A stretch of 64,000 nt of DNA from Variovorax atrisoli 110B. GTDB lineage: Bacteria > Pseudomonadota > Gammaproteobacteria > Burkholderiales > Burkholderiaceae_C. Of the stretch, positions 41,845 to 50,458 are shown piece by piece (the first letter of the stretch is position 1; each line of letters begins with the position of its first letter). A program made the translations under genes and the position numbers. The notes under the pieces are model-generated. The model ran no database searches, was not told the origin of the DNA, and saw only the letters and a program-made list of their open reading frames with translations. The DNA is taken from assembly GCF_000382045.1 (NCBI RefSeq), contig NZ_KB907469.1, positions 1-64,000 on the forward strand, written 5' to 3'.

Positions 41845-42657
41845 TCAGAACGCCGGAACCAGCGATCCCTTGAACTGCGTCTCGATGAAGCTCTTCACCT
41901 CCGGCGACTGGTAGGCCGCCACGAGGCGCTTGGCCCACGGCTTGTCCTTGTCGGCGCGGCGCACCGCGATCAGGTTGGCGTAGGGGCTCTTGGGCGATTC
42001 CTTGATCACCGCGTCCTTGTTCAGCGACAGGCCGGCCTTCTCGGCGTAGTCGTTGTTGATGGAGGCGATGGTCAGGTCGTCCAGCGAGCGCGGCAGCTGG
42101 GCGGCGTCGAGGGCCACCAGCTTCAGCTTCCTGGGGTTGGTCACCACGTCCAGCGGGGTGGCGTTGTTGTTCTTCACCGCCTCGGGCTTCAGCGTGATGA
42201 GGCCTGCCGACTGCAGCAGCAGCAGGGCGCGGTTGCCGTTGGACGGGTCGTTCTGGATGCCGACCGAGGCGCCGTCGGGCAGCTGGTCGATGGACTTGAT
42301 CTTGCGCGAGTAGAAGCCCAGCGGCGCGGTGATGGTCAGGCCCACGGGCACGATGTCGAAGCCGCGCGCCTTGTTCTGGTTGTCCAGGAAGGGCTGGTGC
42401 TGGAAGGCATTGGCGTCGAGGTCGCCCGAGGCCAGGGCGGCATTGGGCAGCTGGTAGTCGTTGAACACCACGACCTGGATGTTCAGGCCGTCCTTGGCGG
42501 CGACCTTCTTGACCACCTCGAAGATCTGCTCGCCGTTGCCGACGGAGACGCCGACCTTGATCGAGTTCTTGTCCTGCGCGAATGCGCCGGAGCCTGCGAG
42601 GAGGGCGGCTGCCAGGGTGGCGAGGGCGAAGGTACGGCGGCGGAAATTGGTATGCAT
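41845..42657 (-). CDS. metQ: MetQ/NlpA-family substrate-binding protein (copy 1)
   Basis: A 270-residue periplasmic binding protein of the D-methionine transporter. It has a signal peptide ending AFAQ, without a clear lipobox cysteine, and the family elements NDYQLPNAAL, DANAFQHQPFLD and NDPSNGNRALLLL. It is divergent from metN, and the 250-nt region between carries palindromes. It differs from copy 2 (44470-45297), which lies inside the metNI operon, so the two may bind different ligands or enantiomers. Confidence 0.88.
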   Translation of the reverse strand: MHTNFRRRTFALATLAAALLAGSGAFAQDKNSIKVGVSVGNGEQIFEVVKKVAAKDGLNIQVVVFNDYQLPNAALASGDLDANAFQHQPFLDNQNKARGFDIVPVGLTITAPLGFYSRKIKSIDQLPDGASVGIQNDPSNGNRALLLLQSAGLITLKPEAVKNNNATPLDVVTNPRKLKLVALDAAQLPRSLDDLTIASINNDYAEKAGLSLNKDAVIKESPKSPYANLIAVRRADKDKPWAKRLVAAYQSPEVKSFIETQFKGSLVPAF

Positions 42658-42736
42658 GTGCTTGCGCGAATCGGAAAAAACGAAGGCGCGAATGTGGCAT
42701 TGCCCGATGCCGAAGGGAACGAACCAATGCTCATAT

Positions 42737-42801
42737 CCATATGGCCCATATGGCGACGGAAAGCGGTGTAGGGTGTGCCCTTATGCGCTTTGGTGCATAA
42801 G
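42737..42801. promoter_or_regulatory. palindromic region between metQ and metN
   Basis: Two CCATATGG palindromes at 42737-42744 and 42746-42753 and a larger inverted repeat CTTATGC/GCATAAG at 42780-42801 with an 8-nt loop. They lie in the divergent promoter region and are candidates for methionine-responsive operators. Which regulator binds is not known; they do not match MetJ boxes. Confidence 0.45.
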
Positions 42802-42907
42802 CAAGCGCCGATTTGTTCGTTCCCTTTCGCTGCGTTTCTTTTCATACTCGGCACCTTTTTGCGAACCTCGCGACCTGCGCCACCCGCGCGGGCCGCGCTT
42901 CTTCTCC

Positions 42908-43780
42908 ATGACCCACCCTACGCCTGACCAGGGCCGCGGCGATCACGCGGCGCCAGTCATCCGTCTCCAATCGGTGCAGAAATCCTTCGCCTTGCCCAAC
43001 GGCGAGGTGTTCGACGCCGTGCAGTCGCTGTCGCTCGACATCCAGCAGGGCGACGTGTTCGGCCTGATTGGCAAGAGCGGCGCCGGCAAGTCCACGCTGC
43101 TGCGCCTCATCAACCTGCTGGAGCGGCCCGACGCGGGCCGCGTCTTCGTCGGCGGGCGCGACCTCACCACGCTCTCGCGCAGCGAGCTGCGCGACACGCG
43201 CCAGAACATCGGCATGATCTTCCAGCAGTTCAACCTGCTGCAGAACGCCACGGTGTTCGACAACGTGGCCTTCCCGCTGAAGATCCACGGCCGCCACTCC
43301 AAGGCCGAGATCGACGCGCGCGTGCGCGAGTGCCTGGCCCTGGTCGGCCTGGCGGAGAAGATCGACACCTACCCGGCCCAGCTCTCCGGCGGCCAGAAGC
43401 AGCGCGTGGCCATCGCCCGCGCGCTGGCGCCGCGCCCGCAGGTGCTGCTGTGCGACGAGCCCACCTCGGCGCTCGACTCCGAAACCACGCGCTCCCTGCT
43501 GGAGACGCTGCGCGACATCAACCAGAAGATCGGCGTGACCATCGTGATCGTCACGCACGAGCTGTCGGTGGTCGAGGTGCTGTGCCGCAACGTGGCCATT
43601 CTTGAAAAGGGTCGGCTGGTGGAGCAGTTCGCGGTCGATGCGGCCGGCGAGGCAGAACGCAAGACCGCGCTGGGCCGCGAGATCGACGAGCTGGTGCGCC
43701 GCCGCGAGCGCGATGCGCGCGAATCCCGCGCGGCGCAACCGTCCGCCCAGGCGGGCGCGCAGGAGCTGGCCTATGTTTGA
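42908..43780 (+). CDS. metN: methionine ABC transporter ATP-binding protein
   Basis: A 290-residue ATPase with Walker A GKSGAGKST, Q-loop, signature LSGGQKQR and Walker B VLLCDEPTSALD, all intact. The gene starts at the ATG at 42908, since upstream in-frame codons overlap metQ promoter elements. It lacks most of the C-terminal regulatory ACT-type domain of full-length MetN (about 340 residues), so feedback inhibition by methionine may be absent. The stop overlaps metI (8 nt). Confidence 0.92.
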   Translation: MTHPTPDQGRGDHAAPVIRLQSVQKSFALPNGEVFDAVQSLSLDIQQGDVFGLIGKSGAGKSTLLRLINLLERPDAGRVFVGGRDLTTLSRSELRDTRQNIGMIFQQFNLLQNATVFDNVAFPLKIHGRHSKAEIDARVRECLALVGLAEKIDTYPAQLSGGQKQRVAIARALAPRPQVLLCDEPTSALDSETTRSLLETLRDINQKIGVTIVIVTHELSVVEVLCRNVAILEKGRLVEQFAVDAAGEAERKTALGREIDELVRRRERDARESRAAQPSAQAGAQELAYV

Positions 43781-44435
43781 GAACATCGCTCCCATCCTCC
43801 CCGAGCTGTGGGTCGCCACCGGCCAGACCTTCCTGATGCTGGCCATCGGCCTGTCGGCGGCCGTGCTGATCGGCGGTCCGCTGGGCATCCTGCTGTTCCT
43901 GCTGGGGCCGGGCCAGTCGCTGGAGAACAAGCCGGCGTTCCTGGTGCTCAACTGGCTGGTGAACACGGTGCGCTCGTTCCCCTTCATCATCCTGCTGGTG
44001 GCGCTGGTGCCGTTCACGCGGGTGATCGCGGGCACCTCGATCGGGCCGCTGGCGGCCGCGGTGCCGCTGTCGTTCGCGGCCATTCCCTACCTGGCGCGGC
44101 TGGTCGACCAGTGCCTGCGCGAAGTGCCGCGCGGCGTGATCGAGGCGGCACACGCCATGGGCGCGACCGAGCTCCAGATCGTCTGGCGCGTGCTCCTGGT
44201 CGAGGCCCGCTCGGGCCTGGTGCTGGCGCTGACCGTGCTGGCCGTGAGCTTCCTTTCCTATTCGGCCGTGGCCGGCGTGGTGGGCGGCGGCGGCATCGGC
44301 GACCTGGCCATCCGCTACGGCTACTACCGTTTCCAGACCGACGTGATGGTGCTCACCGTGGCGCTGCTCGTCGTGCTGGTACAGATCCTGCAATTCGCCG
44401 GCAACGCCACGGCACGCAGGCTCGACAAGCGTTGA
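43773..44435 (+). CDS. metI: methionine ABC transporter permease
   Basis: A 220-residue permease with five to six membrane segments and the EAA loop region EAAHAMGATELQIVWRVLL. It overlaps metN, and metQ copy 2 follows 34 nt after it. The order metN-metI-metQ and sizes match the MUT-type methionine importer. Confidence 0.93.
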   Translation: MFENIAPILPELWVATGQTFLMLAIGLSAAVLIGGPLGILLFLLGPGQSLENKPAFLVLNWLVNTVRSFPFIILLVALVPFTRVIAGTSIGPLAAAVPLSFAAIPYLARLVDQCLREVPRGVIEAAHAMGATELQIVWRVLLVEARSGLVLALTVLAVSFLSYSAVAGVVGGGGIGDLAIRYGYYRFQTDVMVLTVALLVVLVQILQFAGNATARRLDKR

Positions 44436-44469
44436 TCTTTCTTTCTTCCTCTCTTGTTTTTCCAATCTC

Positions 44470-45297
44470 ATGAAGACCGTTTTCCTGCGCCGTTCCGTTC
44501 TCGCCCTGTCGCTGGCAGCCCTCTCGCTGGGCGGCCTCTCGCTGGAGGCCCATGCGCAAGACCCCGCCAAGAAGAACCTGGTGATCGGCGGCACCGCCGG
44601 CTCCAACGCCGATCAGCTCAAGCAGGGCATCGTGCCCATCCTCGAGAAGAAGGGCTACAAGGTGAAGCTGGTCGAGTTCAACGACTACGTCCAGCCCAAC
44701 CTCGCGCTGGCCCAGGGTTCGCTCGACGCCAACTTCTTTCAGCATCAGGTCTACCTGAAGAAGTTCGCGGCCGACCAGAAGCTCGACCTCGCCGAACTGG
44801 TGCAGGGCCCGATCGCGCCGATGGGCGTGTACTCGACCAAGCGCAAGACGCTGGCCGACGTGAAGGAAGGCGATCGCGTGACGCTGCCGAACGACCCGAG
44901 CAACCTGGCCCGCGCGCTGGTGCTGCTGGAGCAGAACAAGCTGCTCACTCTGAAGACCGGCATCGATCCGCTGCGCGCCACCGAGAAGGACGTGGCCGAG
45001 AACCCGAAGAAGCTGAAGTTCATTCCGCTCGAAGCCGCCCAGCTGCCGCGCTCGCTCGGCGATACCGAGTACGCCATCGTCAACGGCAACTTCGCGATCT
45101 CGTCGGGCCTGAAGCTCACCGAAGCCGTGGTGCTCGAAAAGACGCCCGACTACTACCTGAATGTGGTCGCCGTGAAGACCGCCGACAAGAACACCCAGTG
45201 GGCCAAGGACATCGCCGATGCCTACCGCTCGAAGGAGTTCAAGGCGGTGGTCGACAGCAAGTTCCAGGGCTACGCCAAGCCCAGCTTCCTGCAGTAA
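44470..45297 (+). CDS. metQ: MetQ/NlpA-family substrate-binding protein (copy 2)
   Basis: A 275-residue binding protein with a signal peptide ending AHAQ. It contains the family elements NDYVQPNLALAQG, DANFFQHQVYLKKF and NDPSNLARALVLLE. It completes the operon metN-metI-metQ and is followed 24 nt later by the cupin-like gene. It is one of three MetQ-like proteins in a 6-kb stretch. Confidence 0.9.
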   Translation: MKTVFLRRSVLALSLAALSLGGLSLEAHAQDPAKKNLVIGGTAGSNADQLKQGIVPILEKKGYKVKLVEFNDYVQPNLALAQGSLDANFFQHQVYLKKFAADQKLDLAELVQGPIAPMGVYSTKRKTLADVKEGDRVTLPNDPSNLARALVLLEQNKLLTLKTGIDPLRATEKDVAENPKKLKFIPLEAAQLPRSLGDTEYAIVNGNFAISSGLKLTEAVVLEKTPDYYLNVVAVKTADKNTQWAKDIADAYRSKEFKAVVDSKFQGYAKPSFLQ

Positions 45298-45321
45298 TCC
45301 TCCTTTCAAGAAAGGCTCCCC

Positions 45322-45672
45322 ATGCCCGTTCTGGCCGTATTCGATGCTCAGGGAAGCTGGCGCGACACGCATGTGTGCGACGGCTGGATCACCGAACACC
45401 TGGCCGGGCAGGGCGTGAGCTGGGGGCGCGGCAAGAAGAAGGGGCAGCGCGTGCTCGAGAGCGCGGGGCTGTTCTATGTGCCGACCGCCGACGGCTATCT
45501 GGGGCTGCTGCTGGAAGCCGGCGAATGGGCTTCTATTCCAGCGGGCAAGCAGCATTTCTTCGACGCGGGAGAAGCGGAGTCGCTCGACGGCCTGCCTGCT
45601 GCGCTGCCGCTGTTCGAGGCCTTCGTCGAAGAAGTCCTGTCCCTCACCGGGAACGACGCCGACGAAGAGTGA
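45322..45672 (+). CDS. acireductone dioxygenase-like small cupin, incomplete metal site
   Basis: A 116-residue protein whose second half (LFYVPTADGYLGLLLEAGEWASIPAGKQHFFDAGE) resembles the C-terminal strands of acireductone dioxygenase, the methionine salvage enzyme. The histidine at 78 fits the fourth metal ligand, but the HxH...E ligands of the enzyme are absent and it is shorter than the usual 180 residues. It is cotranscribed with the methionine importer. It may be a binding or regulatory relative; enzyme activity is doubtful. Confidence 0.65.
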   Translation: MPVLAVFDAQGSWRDTHVCDGWITEHLAGQGVSWGRGKKKGQRVLESAGLFYVPTADGYLGLLLEAGEWASIPAGKQHFFDAGEAESLDGLPAALPLFEAFVEEVLSLTGNDADEE

Positions 45673-45690
45673 GCTGGGGGCTCGGGGCGC

Positions 45691-45926
45691 GTGCACAGGC
45701 CGCCGGGTACTCCCCTCCGCGAATGTCCCCCGGGCCTGCGGCCCTCCTCCTTTATTTCGCTGCGGGGAGCACCCGACGCCCTGTGCACAGGGACGCTCTG
45801 CTTGTGCCGGCCGCATGAGCGCTGCGCTCGTCGATCACGACGATGGGGTGCCTTGCGCAGCGAAATAAAGGGGGAGGCCGCAGGCCGGAGGACATTCGCG
45901 GAGCAAGGTACCCCGTCGGCGTGATC
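45691..45926. repeat. paired inverted repeat units, family C
   Basis: Two units of about 97 nt in opposite orientation: 45691-45788 and 45830-45926. Each is itself bounded by inverted ends (GTGCACAGG...CCTGTGCAC in the left; GATCACG...CGTGATC in the right) and carries the shared core CCGCGAATGTCC and CCTTTATTTCGCTGCG. The whole can fold as a long hairpin between convergent genes. It is likely a dispersed miniature repeat or transcription terminator pair. Confidence 0.7.
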
Positions 45927-45949
45927 GCTCCCTGAACAACAAGCCGTCT

Positions 45950-47302
45950 TCAGGCCGCCAGCCGCTGCGCCGTCCGTCCGGAGGGCCGCGCCAGCCCCAG
46001 GTGGTCGCGCAGCGTGCGCCCTTCGTACTCCGTGCGGAAAATCCCGCGCTTCTGGAGGATCGGCACAACGCCGTCGACGAAATCCTGCAGCCCGTGCGGC
46101 AGCGCGTCGGGCATCAGGTTGAAACCGTCCGCCGCACCGGCCCTGAACCAGCGTTCGATGTCGTCCGCGATCTGCTCCGGCGTGCCCACGACCACGCGGT
46201 GCCCGCCGCCGCCCGCGAGCTCACGGATCAGCTGGCGCACCGTGTAGCCGTGCGTGCGGCCGGCCGCGACCACCGCGTTGAAGAAGGTGTGGTTGCCGTT
46301 GCCGTTGGCGGGCAGCGGCAGGTTGTCGGGCAGGCGCTCGTCGAGCTTCAGCCGGTCGGGCGTGATGCCCAGGGTGCCGGCGATGCGCGTCAGGCTGTAG
46401 TCCCACGGGATCAGGTCGACCAGTTCGTCGCGCCGGCGGATGGCCTCGGCCTCGGTGGCGCCGACGATGGTGGTCAGGCCCGCGAGCACCTTCACCGCGT
46501 CGGGGCCGCGGCCCAGCTCGGCGGCGCGGGTCTTGAGCGCTCGTGCGTATGCCAGCGATTCCTCGAAGGACTGCGAGGCGGAGAACACCGCCTCCGCATG
46601 GCGCGACGCCAGCTCGCGCCCGTCGGCCGAGGCTCCGGCCTGCACCAGCACCGGGTGCCCCTGCGGCGAGCGCGGCAGGTTCAGCGGCCCCTGTACCGCG
46701 AAGTGTTCGCCGCGATGCGCGATGGCGTGCACCTTGGCCGTGTCGATGAAGCTGCCGCTGGCCTTGTCGCCGACGAAGGCGTCGTCCTCCCAGCTGTCCC
46801 ACAGCGCCTTCACGATGTCGGTGAACTCCGAGGCGCGCGCATAGCGCTTCGCATGGTCGGGCACCGCATCGAGGCCGAAGTTGCGCGCCGAGGGCAGGTC
46901 GGCCGTGGTCACCACGTTCCAGCCCGCACGGCCGCCGCTCACGTGGTCGAGCGTCGCGAAGCGGCGGGCGATGTTGTAGGGCTCGTTGTAGCTGGTCGAG
47001 GCGGTCGCGATCAGGCCGATGTGCGTGGTGGCCGCGGCCACGCAGGCCAGCAGCACCGTGGGCTCCAGCGCTGTGATCGGGCGGAAGTGGATCTGGTCGA
47101 CGATGGCCGCGTTGTCCGCGAGGAACACCGCGTCGAGCTTGCCCGCCTCGGCGATCTGCGCGGTGCGGACGTAGTGTCGGATGTCGGCGAACGCTTGCGG
47201 ATCGCTCTCCGGCAGGCGCCACGCCGAGGGCACGAAGCCCGAATGGAGGATGTTGACGTTGAGGTGCAGCTGCCGCGGCGCGGTCTTGTTCGAAACGCTC
47301 AT
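45950..47302 (-). CDS. LLM-class flavin-dependent monooxygenase (NtaA/SnaA/DszA family)
   Basis: A 450-residue FMN-linked monooxygenase of the nitrilotriacetate monooxygenase component A/DszA group. Features: NVNILHSGFVPSAWRLPESDP, the TASTSYNEPYNIARRFATLDHVSGGRAGWNVVTT core, and GTPEQIADDIERWF near the C-terminus. Such enzymes attack sulfur-containing or aromatic substrates. It overlaps the upstream binding-protein gene by 4 nt, so both are translated together: a MetQ-like protein with a desulfurising oxygenase suggests use of an organosulfur compound. The frame running from 47302 to 48172 is a shadow of the binding protein. Confidence 0.87.
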   Translation of the reverse strand: MSVSNKTAPRQLHLNVNILHSGFVPSAWRLPESDPQAFADIRHYVRTAQIAEAGKLDAVFLADNAAIVDQIHFRPITALEPTVLLACVAAATTHIGLIATASTSYNEPYNIARRFATLDHVSGGRAGWNVVTTADLPSARNFGLDAVPDHAKRYARASEFTDIVKALWDSWEDDAFVGDKASGSFIDTAKVHAIAHRGEHFAVQGPLNLPRSPQGHPVLVQAGASADGRELASRHAEAVFSASQSFEESLAYARALKTRAAELGRGPDAVKVLAGLTTIVGATEAEAIRRRDELVDLIPWDYSLTRIAGTLGITPDRLKLDERLPDNLPLPANGNGNHTFFNAVVAAGRTHGYTVRQLIRELAGGGGHRVVVGTPEQIADDIERWFRAGAADGFNLMPDALPHGLQDFVDGVVPILQKRGIFRTEYEGRTLRDHLGLARPSGRTAQRLAA

Positions 47303-48132
47303 TGGGAGAAGTAGTCGGGCAGCCGGTAGCCGGCCCATGCCGGGTTGGCCCTGAAGAAGCGCTGGAACTCCGCCGACTGGTAGGCCGCCGCGATGTCCTG
47401 CGCGAACTTCGCGTTCTCGTTGCTGCGCTTGACGGCAACCACGTTCACGTAGGGCAGCGTCATGTTCTCCAGCTTGAGTGCCTCGGTGAGCTTCAGGCCC
47501 GACGCGATCGCGAAGTTGCCCTGGACCGCGGCAATGTCCGCATCGGCCAGCGAGCGCGGGGCCTGCGCGGCCTCGAGCGGCACCAGCTTCAGGCGCTTGG
47601 GATTGGTGACGATGTCGCGCTCCGACACCGAGATCGGGCTCACGCCCGGCTTGAGCGTCACCCAGCCGATGCCCGCGAGGATGTTGAGCGCGCGTGCTGC
47701 ATTCACCGGATCGGAGGGCAGCGTGACCGTGGCGCCGTCGGGCACCGCGTCGAGCGACTTGTGGCGCTGCGAATAGAGGCCCATCGGCGGCGTCGGCACG
47801 TGCACCACCGGCACCAGGTCGAAGCCCTGCTGCTTGTTGGTGGCGTTGAGGTACAGCGTGTGCTGGAAGATGTTGGCGTCGATCTGGCCGCGCTCGACCG
47901 CGTCGTTGGGCTGAACGCCCTGGCTGAACTCGACGTACTTCACGGTGTAGCCCAGCTTCTTCAGCTGGGGCTCGATGCCGTTGGTGAAGGCGTCGCGGTA
48001 AGGACCGGGCATGAAGCCCACGCGCAGGTCGGCGGCGTGGGCGGAAAGCTGCGCCGCCACGCTCAGGGCGAAGCCGCCGAGCAGCGGGGCGAAGCGGCGC
48101 AGCCAGGACGGCGCGCGCGAAGAGGAAGACAT
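47299..48132 (-). CDS. MetQ/NlpA-family substrate-binding protein (copy 3)
   Basis: A 277-residue binding protein with a signal peptide ending AHAAD. It contains QGVQPNDAVERGQIDANIFQHTLYLN and LPSDPVNAARALNI typical of the family, but with changes compared with the other two copies (for example GPYRDAFTNG instead of the usual start). It is cotranscribed with the flavin monooxygenase, which follows with a 4-nt overlap. The ligand is probably a different sulfur compound. Confidence 0.85.
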   Translation of the reverse strand: MSSSSRAPSWLRRFAPLLGGFALSVAAQLSAHAADLRVGFMPGPYRDAFTNGIEPQLKKLGYTVKYVEFSQGVQPNDAVERGQIDANIFQHTLYLNATNKQQGFDLVPVVHVPTPPMGLYSQRHKSLDAVPDGATVTLPSDPVNAARALNILAGIGWVTLKPGVSPISVSERDIVTNPKRLKLVPLEAAQAPRSLADADIAAVQGNFAIASGLKLTEALKLENMTLPYVNVVAVKRSNENAKFAQDIAAAYQSAEFQRFFRANPAWAGYRLPDYFSQ

Positions 48133-48271
48133 GACGACAACTCCAGGGGGACGGCGGAAAGGAGTTGGGCACTCTAGGGCGCGATGCCCGGTAGGCGAAC
48201 GAAGATTTGCGCGCTTCCTTATCCGCTGGCCGGATATGGGATGCCGGCCCGGTTCCGGCGGCCCCGGGGCT

Positions 48272-48664
48272 TCAGGGTGAGAGGATCATCACCTTGCACT
48301 GGCTGGGCACGATGCGCATGCCTACCATGTTGCCCCGGTTCTGCGTGCTCAGGCTGGTCATGCGCGTGGCCGGCGTGCCCTTGACCAGCACGGTGAACGC
48401 ACCCGTCACGTGCCGCGATTGACTCATGAAGGTCTGCGAGACGATGCCGCCGCCCGCGCCGGTGGTGTCGCCCAGCGTGATCGGCGTGGTGGTCGCCATG
48501 TTGTGTGCGGGCATGCACATGAAGAGGATGTTCCAGGCGTTCGGTACGGCCGTGGGGCCGAACGCCATGTTGGGGTATGGGATGGGCGCCATCGCGGCGG
48601 GCGGCGTCTTGCAGACGTCGGGAAAGGCGAGGTCCATTCCCATCAGCTGGCAGTTGGCGAACAT
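48272..48664 (-). CDS. DUF4150 PAAR-like T6SS protein, stand-alone
   Basis: A 130-residue protein of the DUF4150/PAAR-like type that caps the VgrG spike tip. It shows DVCKTPPAAMAPIPYPN and GDTTGAGGGIVSQ, which are the family signatures. In many genomes this domain is fused to a toxin; here it ends right after the domain (VMILSP), so no effector is attached. It is the last gene of the vgrG operon on the minus strand. Confidence 0.8.
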   Translation of the reverse strand: MFANCQLMGMDLAFPDVCKTPPAAMAPIPYPNMAFGPTAVPNAWNILFMCMPAHNMATTTPITLGDTTGAGGGIVSQTFMSQSRHVTGAFTVLVKGTPATRMTSLSTQNRGNMVGMRIVPSQCKVMILSP

Positions 48665-48705
48665 GGCGGTGCTCCTTTCGGCAATGAAGGCGGGCGGCGG
48701 ATGGG

Positions 48706-49344
48706 TCAGCCCATGTGGATCTGCGTGGCATCGACCTTGACGAGATCGCTGGCCGTGACCACGGTGTGCCGGGCGTGCATGCGTGCCGTGCCGCCGGCTT
48801 CGCAGTCGAGATGGCCGACGCGGACCTGCTCGGTCTCGTCCACCACGCGCAGTACCCTGCGCGCCATCTGCACCACGCGGTCCGCTACCGATTCGAAGAC
48901 CTGGCCGACCAGCCGCAGCCGGCCCACCGTGGCGTCGAGCGCCTGGCCCGTGAAGCGCATGTCGTCGACGCGGCACTGGCCGCTGTCGGCCTGCAGGTTC
49001 CATTGCGCGGCCCGCATCTGCAGTTCCGCCCCGCTGCTAAGCCGCAGGCCGGCCGGGCTCTCGATCGACAGCGCACCGGCCGCATCGAGCCGGCTGACCG
49101 AACTGTCGACCTGTTCGAGCACGGCGATCAGGTACACCCGCGCGCTGTCGGGGCCCGAGAGCAGCACCGTATCGCCCGCCTCGGGCCTCAGCAGGCAACT
49201 GGCCGCTCGGCGGCAGCGCCAGCTTTCCCCGTGTTCGTCTTCCACCTCGAATTCGGAATCCGGCAGCGAGGCCGTCAGCCGGCCGACGAAATGGACCGGG
49301 GTGGCGGTCGTTGCGAGGCCGGGGCGCAGTGGAACGACATTCAT
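48706..49344 (-). CDS. DUF3540 T6SS accessory protein
   Basis: A 212-residue protein of the DUF3540 family, found only beside VgrG, DUF2169 and DUF4150 genes. Strand-rich with repeated short elements (LSIESPAGLRLSSGAELQMRAAQWN), probably a beta-helical extension of the spike complex. It begins 64 nt after the pentapeptide protein and is followed by DUF4150 after 41 nt. No catalytic motif. Confidence 0.75.
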   Translation of the reverse strand: MNVVPLRPGLATTATPVHFVGRLTASLPDSEFEVEDEHGESWRCRRAASCLLRPEAGDTVLLSGPDSARVYLIAVLEQVDSSVSRLDAAGALSIESPAGLRLSSGAELQMRAAQWNLQADSGQCRVDDMRFTGQALDATVGRLRLVGQVFESVADRVVQMARRVLRVVDETEQVRVGHLDCEAGGTARMHARHTVVTASDLVKVDATQIHMG

Positions 49345-49408
49345 GGCTTATTCCTTTTCGAGGTTGGCGGATGTGTTTCTCGGAAAAGCGGGCGTTCGGA
49401 GACAGGGC

Positions 49409-50458
49409 TCAATGCGGGCCGGACCAGGCCTGTGCCTGGAAAAGCTCGGGCTCGTTCTCGATGATTCCGGCGCGGCTGGAAAACCGGGTGCCTTGCTGCT
49501 GGGCGCGATGCAGGCGGGTGCGCAGGAGGTGCGCGCCGCCGAGGTCGGCGCCGCTCAGGTCGGCGTACGAGAGGTCGGCATCCTGCATCGCGGCGTCGCG
49601 GAAGTTCGCGCCGGCGCAGCGTGCTCGATGGAACACGCAAAGAGGCAGGCGAGCTCCAGAGAAGTCGGTGCGCTCCAGCAGGGCCTCCACCCAGATCGAC
49701 TGGTCGAAGCGTCCGCCGCTGCAGTCGGCGTCGCCAAGGTCGGCCTCGGCGAACAAGGCCTGGCACGCATCCACGTTGGAGAAGTTCGCCCGCTTCAGCG
49801 TCGCGCCCTTGAAGTTGGCCTGGGTGAGCGTGGCGCTGCCGAAGTCGGCTTCGTCCATGCGGCTGTCGGTGAACTGGCACATGGGCAGCGAAAGGCCTGC
49901 GAAGCGCTGGCCGCTCATGTCGCACTCCAGGAACATCGCGTTCATGGCCGACGCGCCCTGGAAGACGGTAGTCCTCAGGTCGAGCCGCAGGAAGGTCACG
50001 TAGGCCAGCACCGCGCCGCTGAAATCTGCCTGCCCGAGCTGCGACTCGATGAAGCTCGCTCGCTCGAAGCGGGGCGTCCCAAGCCGGCTCTCGGTCAGTT
50101 CGCAGCGAAAGAACCTGACGAGGTCGAGCCCGGCCTGCGCAAAGCTGGCCCGCGCCGCGTGGCATTCGGCGAAAGAGGCTCCTTCCAGCTCGGTAGTCTC
50201 GAAGCGCGCGGCGTCCATGCGGCTGCGGAAGAACTGCACTTCCTTCAGGCGAGCGAAGGAGAAGTCGCAGCCCGACAGCGTGCAATGCGACAGCGAGCTG
50301 CCCTCGAGGTTGGCGTGCGAGAAGTTCGCGCCGCTGAAGTCGACGTCGTCCATCATCGCGCCCGAGAGGTCGAGGCCGCTCAAGTCCCATTCCCTGCAGT
50401 CGGCGCTGCCGACCTGGATGCCGTGGCGGACCTTGTCGACGAGTTCATCGCGGGTCAT
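49409..50458 (-). CDS. pentapeptide repeat protein
   Basis: A 349-residue protein made almost entirely of pentapeptide repeats (A(D/N)LXX): for instance LDLSGAMMDDVDFSGANFSHANLEGSSLS and later DADLSYADLSGADLGGA. These fold into a right-handed four-sided helix. Its ATG overlaps the stop of the larger DUF2169 protein (4 nt), so they are coupled. It may be a spike component or the effector; pentapeptide proteins can mimic DNA. Function unknown. Confidence 0.82.
   Translation of the reverse strand: MTRDELVDKVRHGIQVGSADCREWDLSGLDLSGAMMDDVDFSGANFSHANLEGSSLSHCTLSGCDFSFARLKEVQFFRSRMDAARFETTELEGASFAECHAARASFAQAGLDLVRFFRCELTESRLGTPRFERASFIESQLGQADFSGAVLAYVTFLRLDLRTTVFQGASAMNAMFLECDMSGQRFAGLSLPMCQFTDSRMDEADFGSATLTQANFKGATLKRANFSNVDACQALFAEADLGDADCSGGRFDQSIWVEALLERTDFSGARLPLCVFHRARCAGANFRDAAMQDADLSYADLSGADLGGAHLLRTRLHRAQQQGTRFSSRAGIIENEPELFQAQAWSGPH

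Noticed and set aside
45950..48172. A single frame joining the flavin monooxygenase to the upstream region, looking like a fusion with a binding protein
   Set aside because: The part from 47302 to 48172 is out of frame with the real MetQ-like protein, which has its own start, signal peptide and stop; the monooxygenase starts at 47302.
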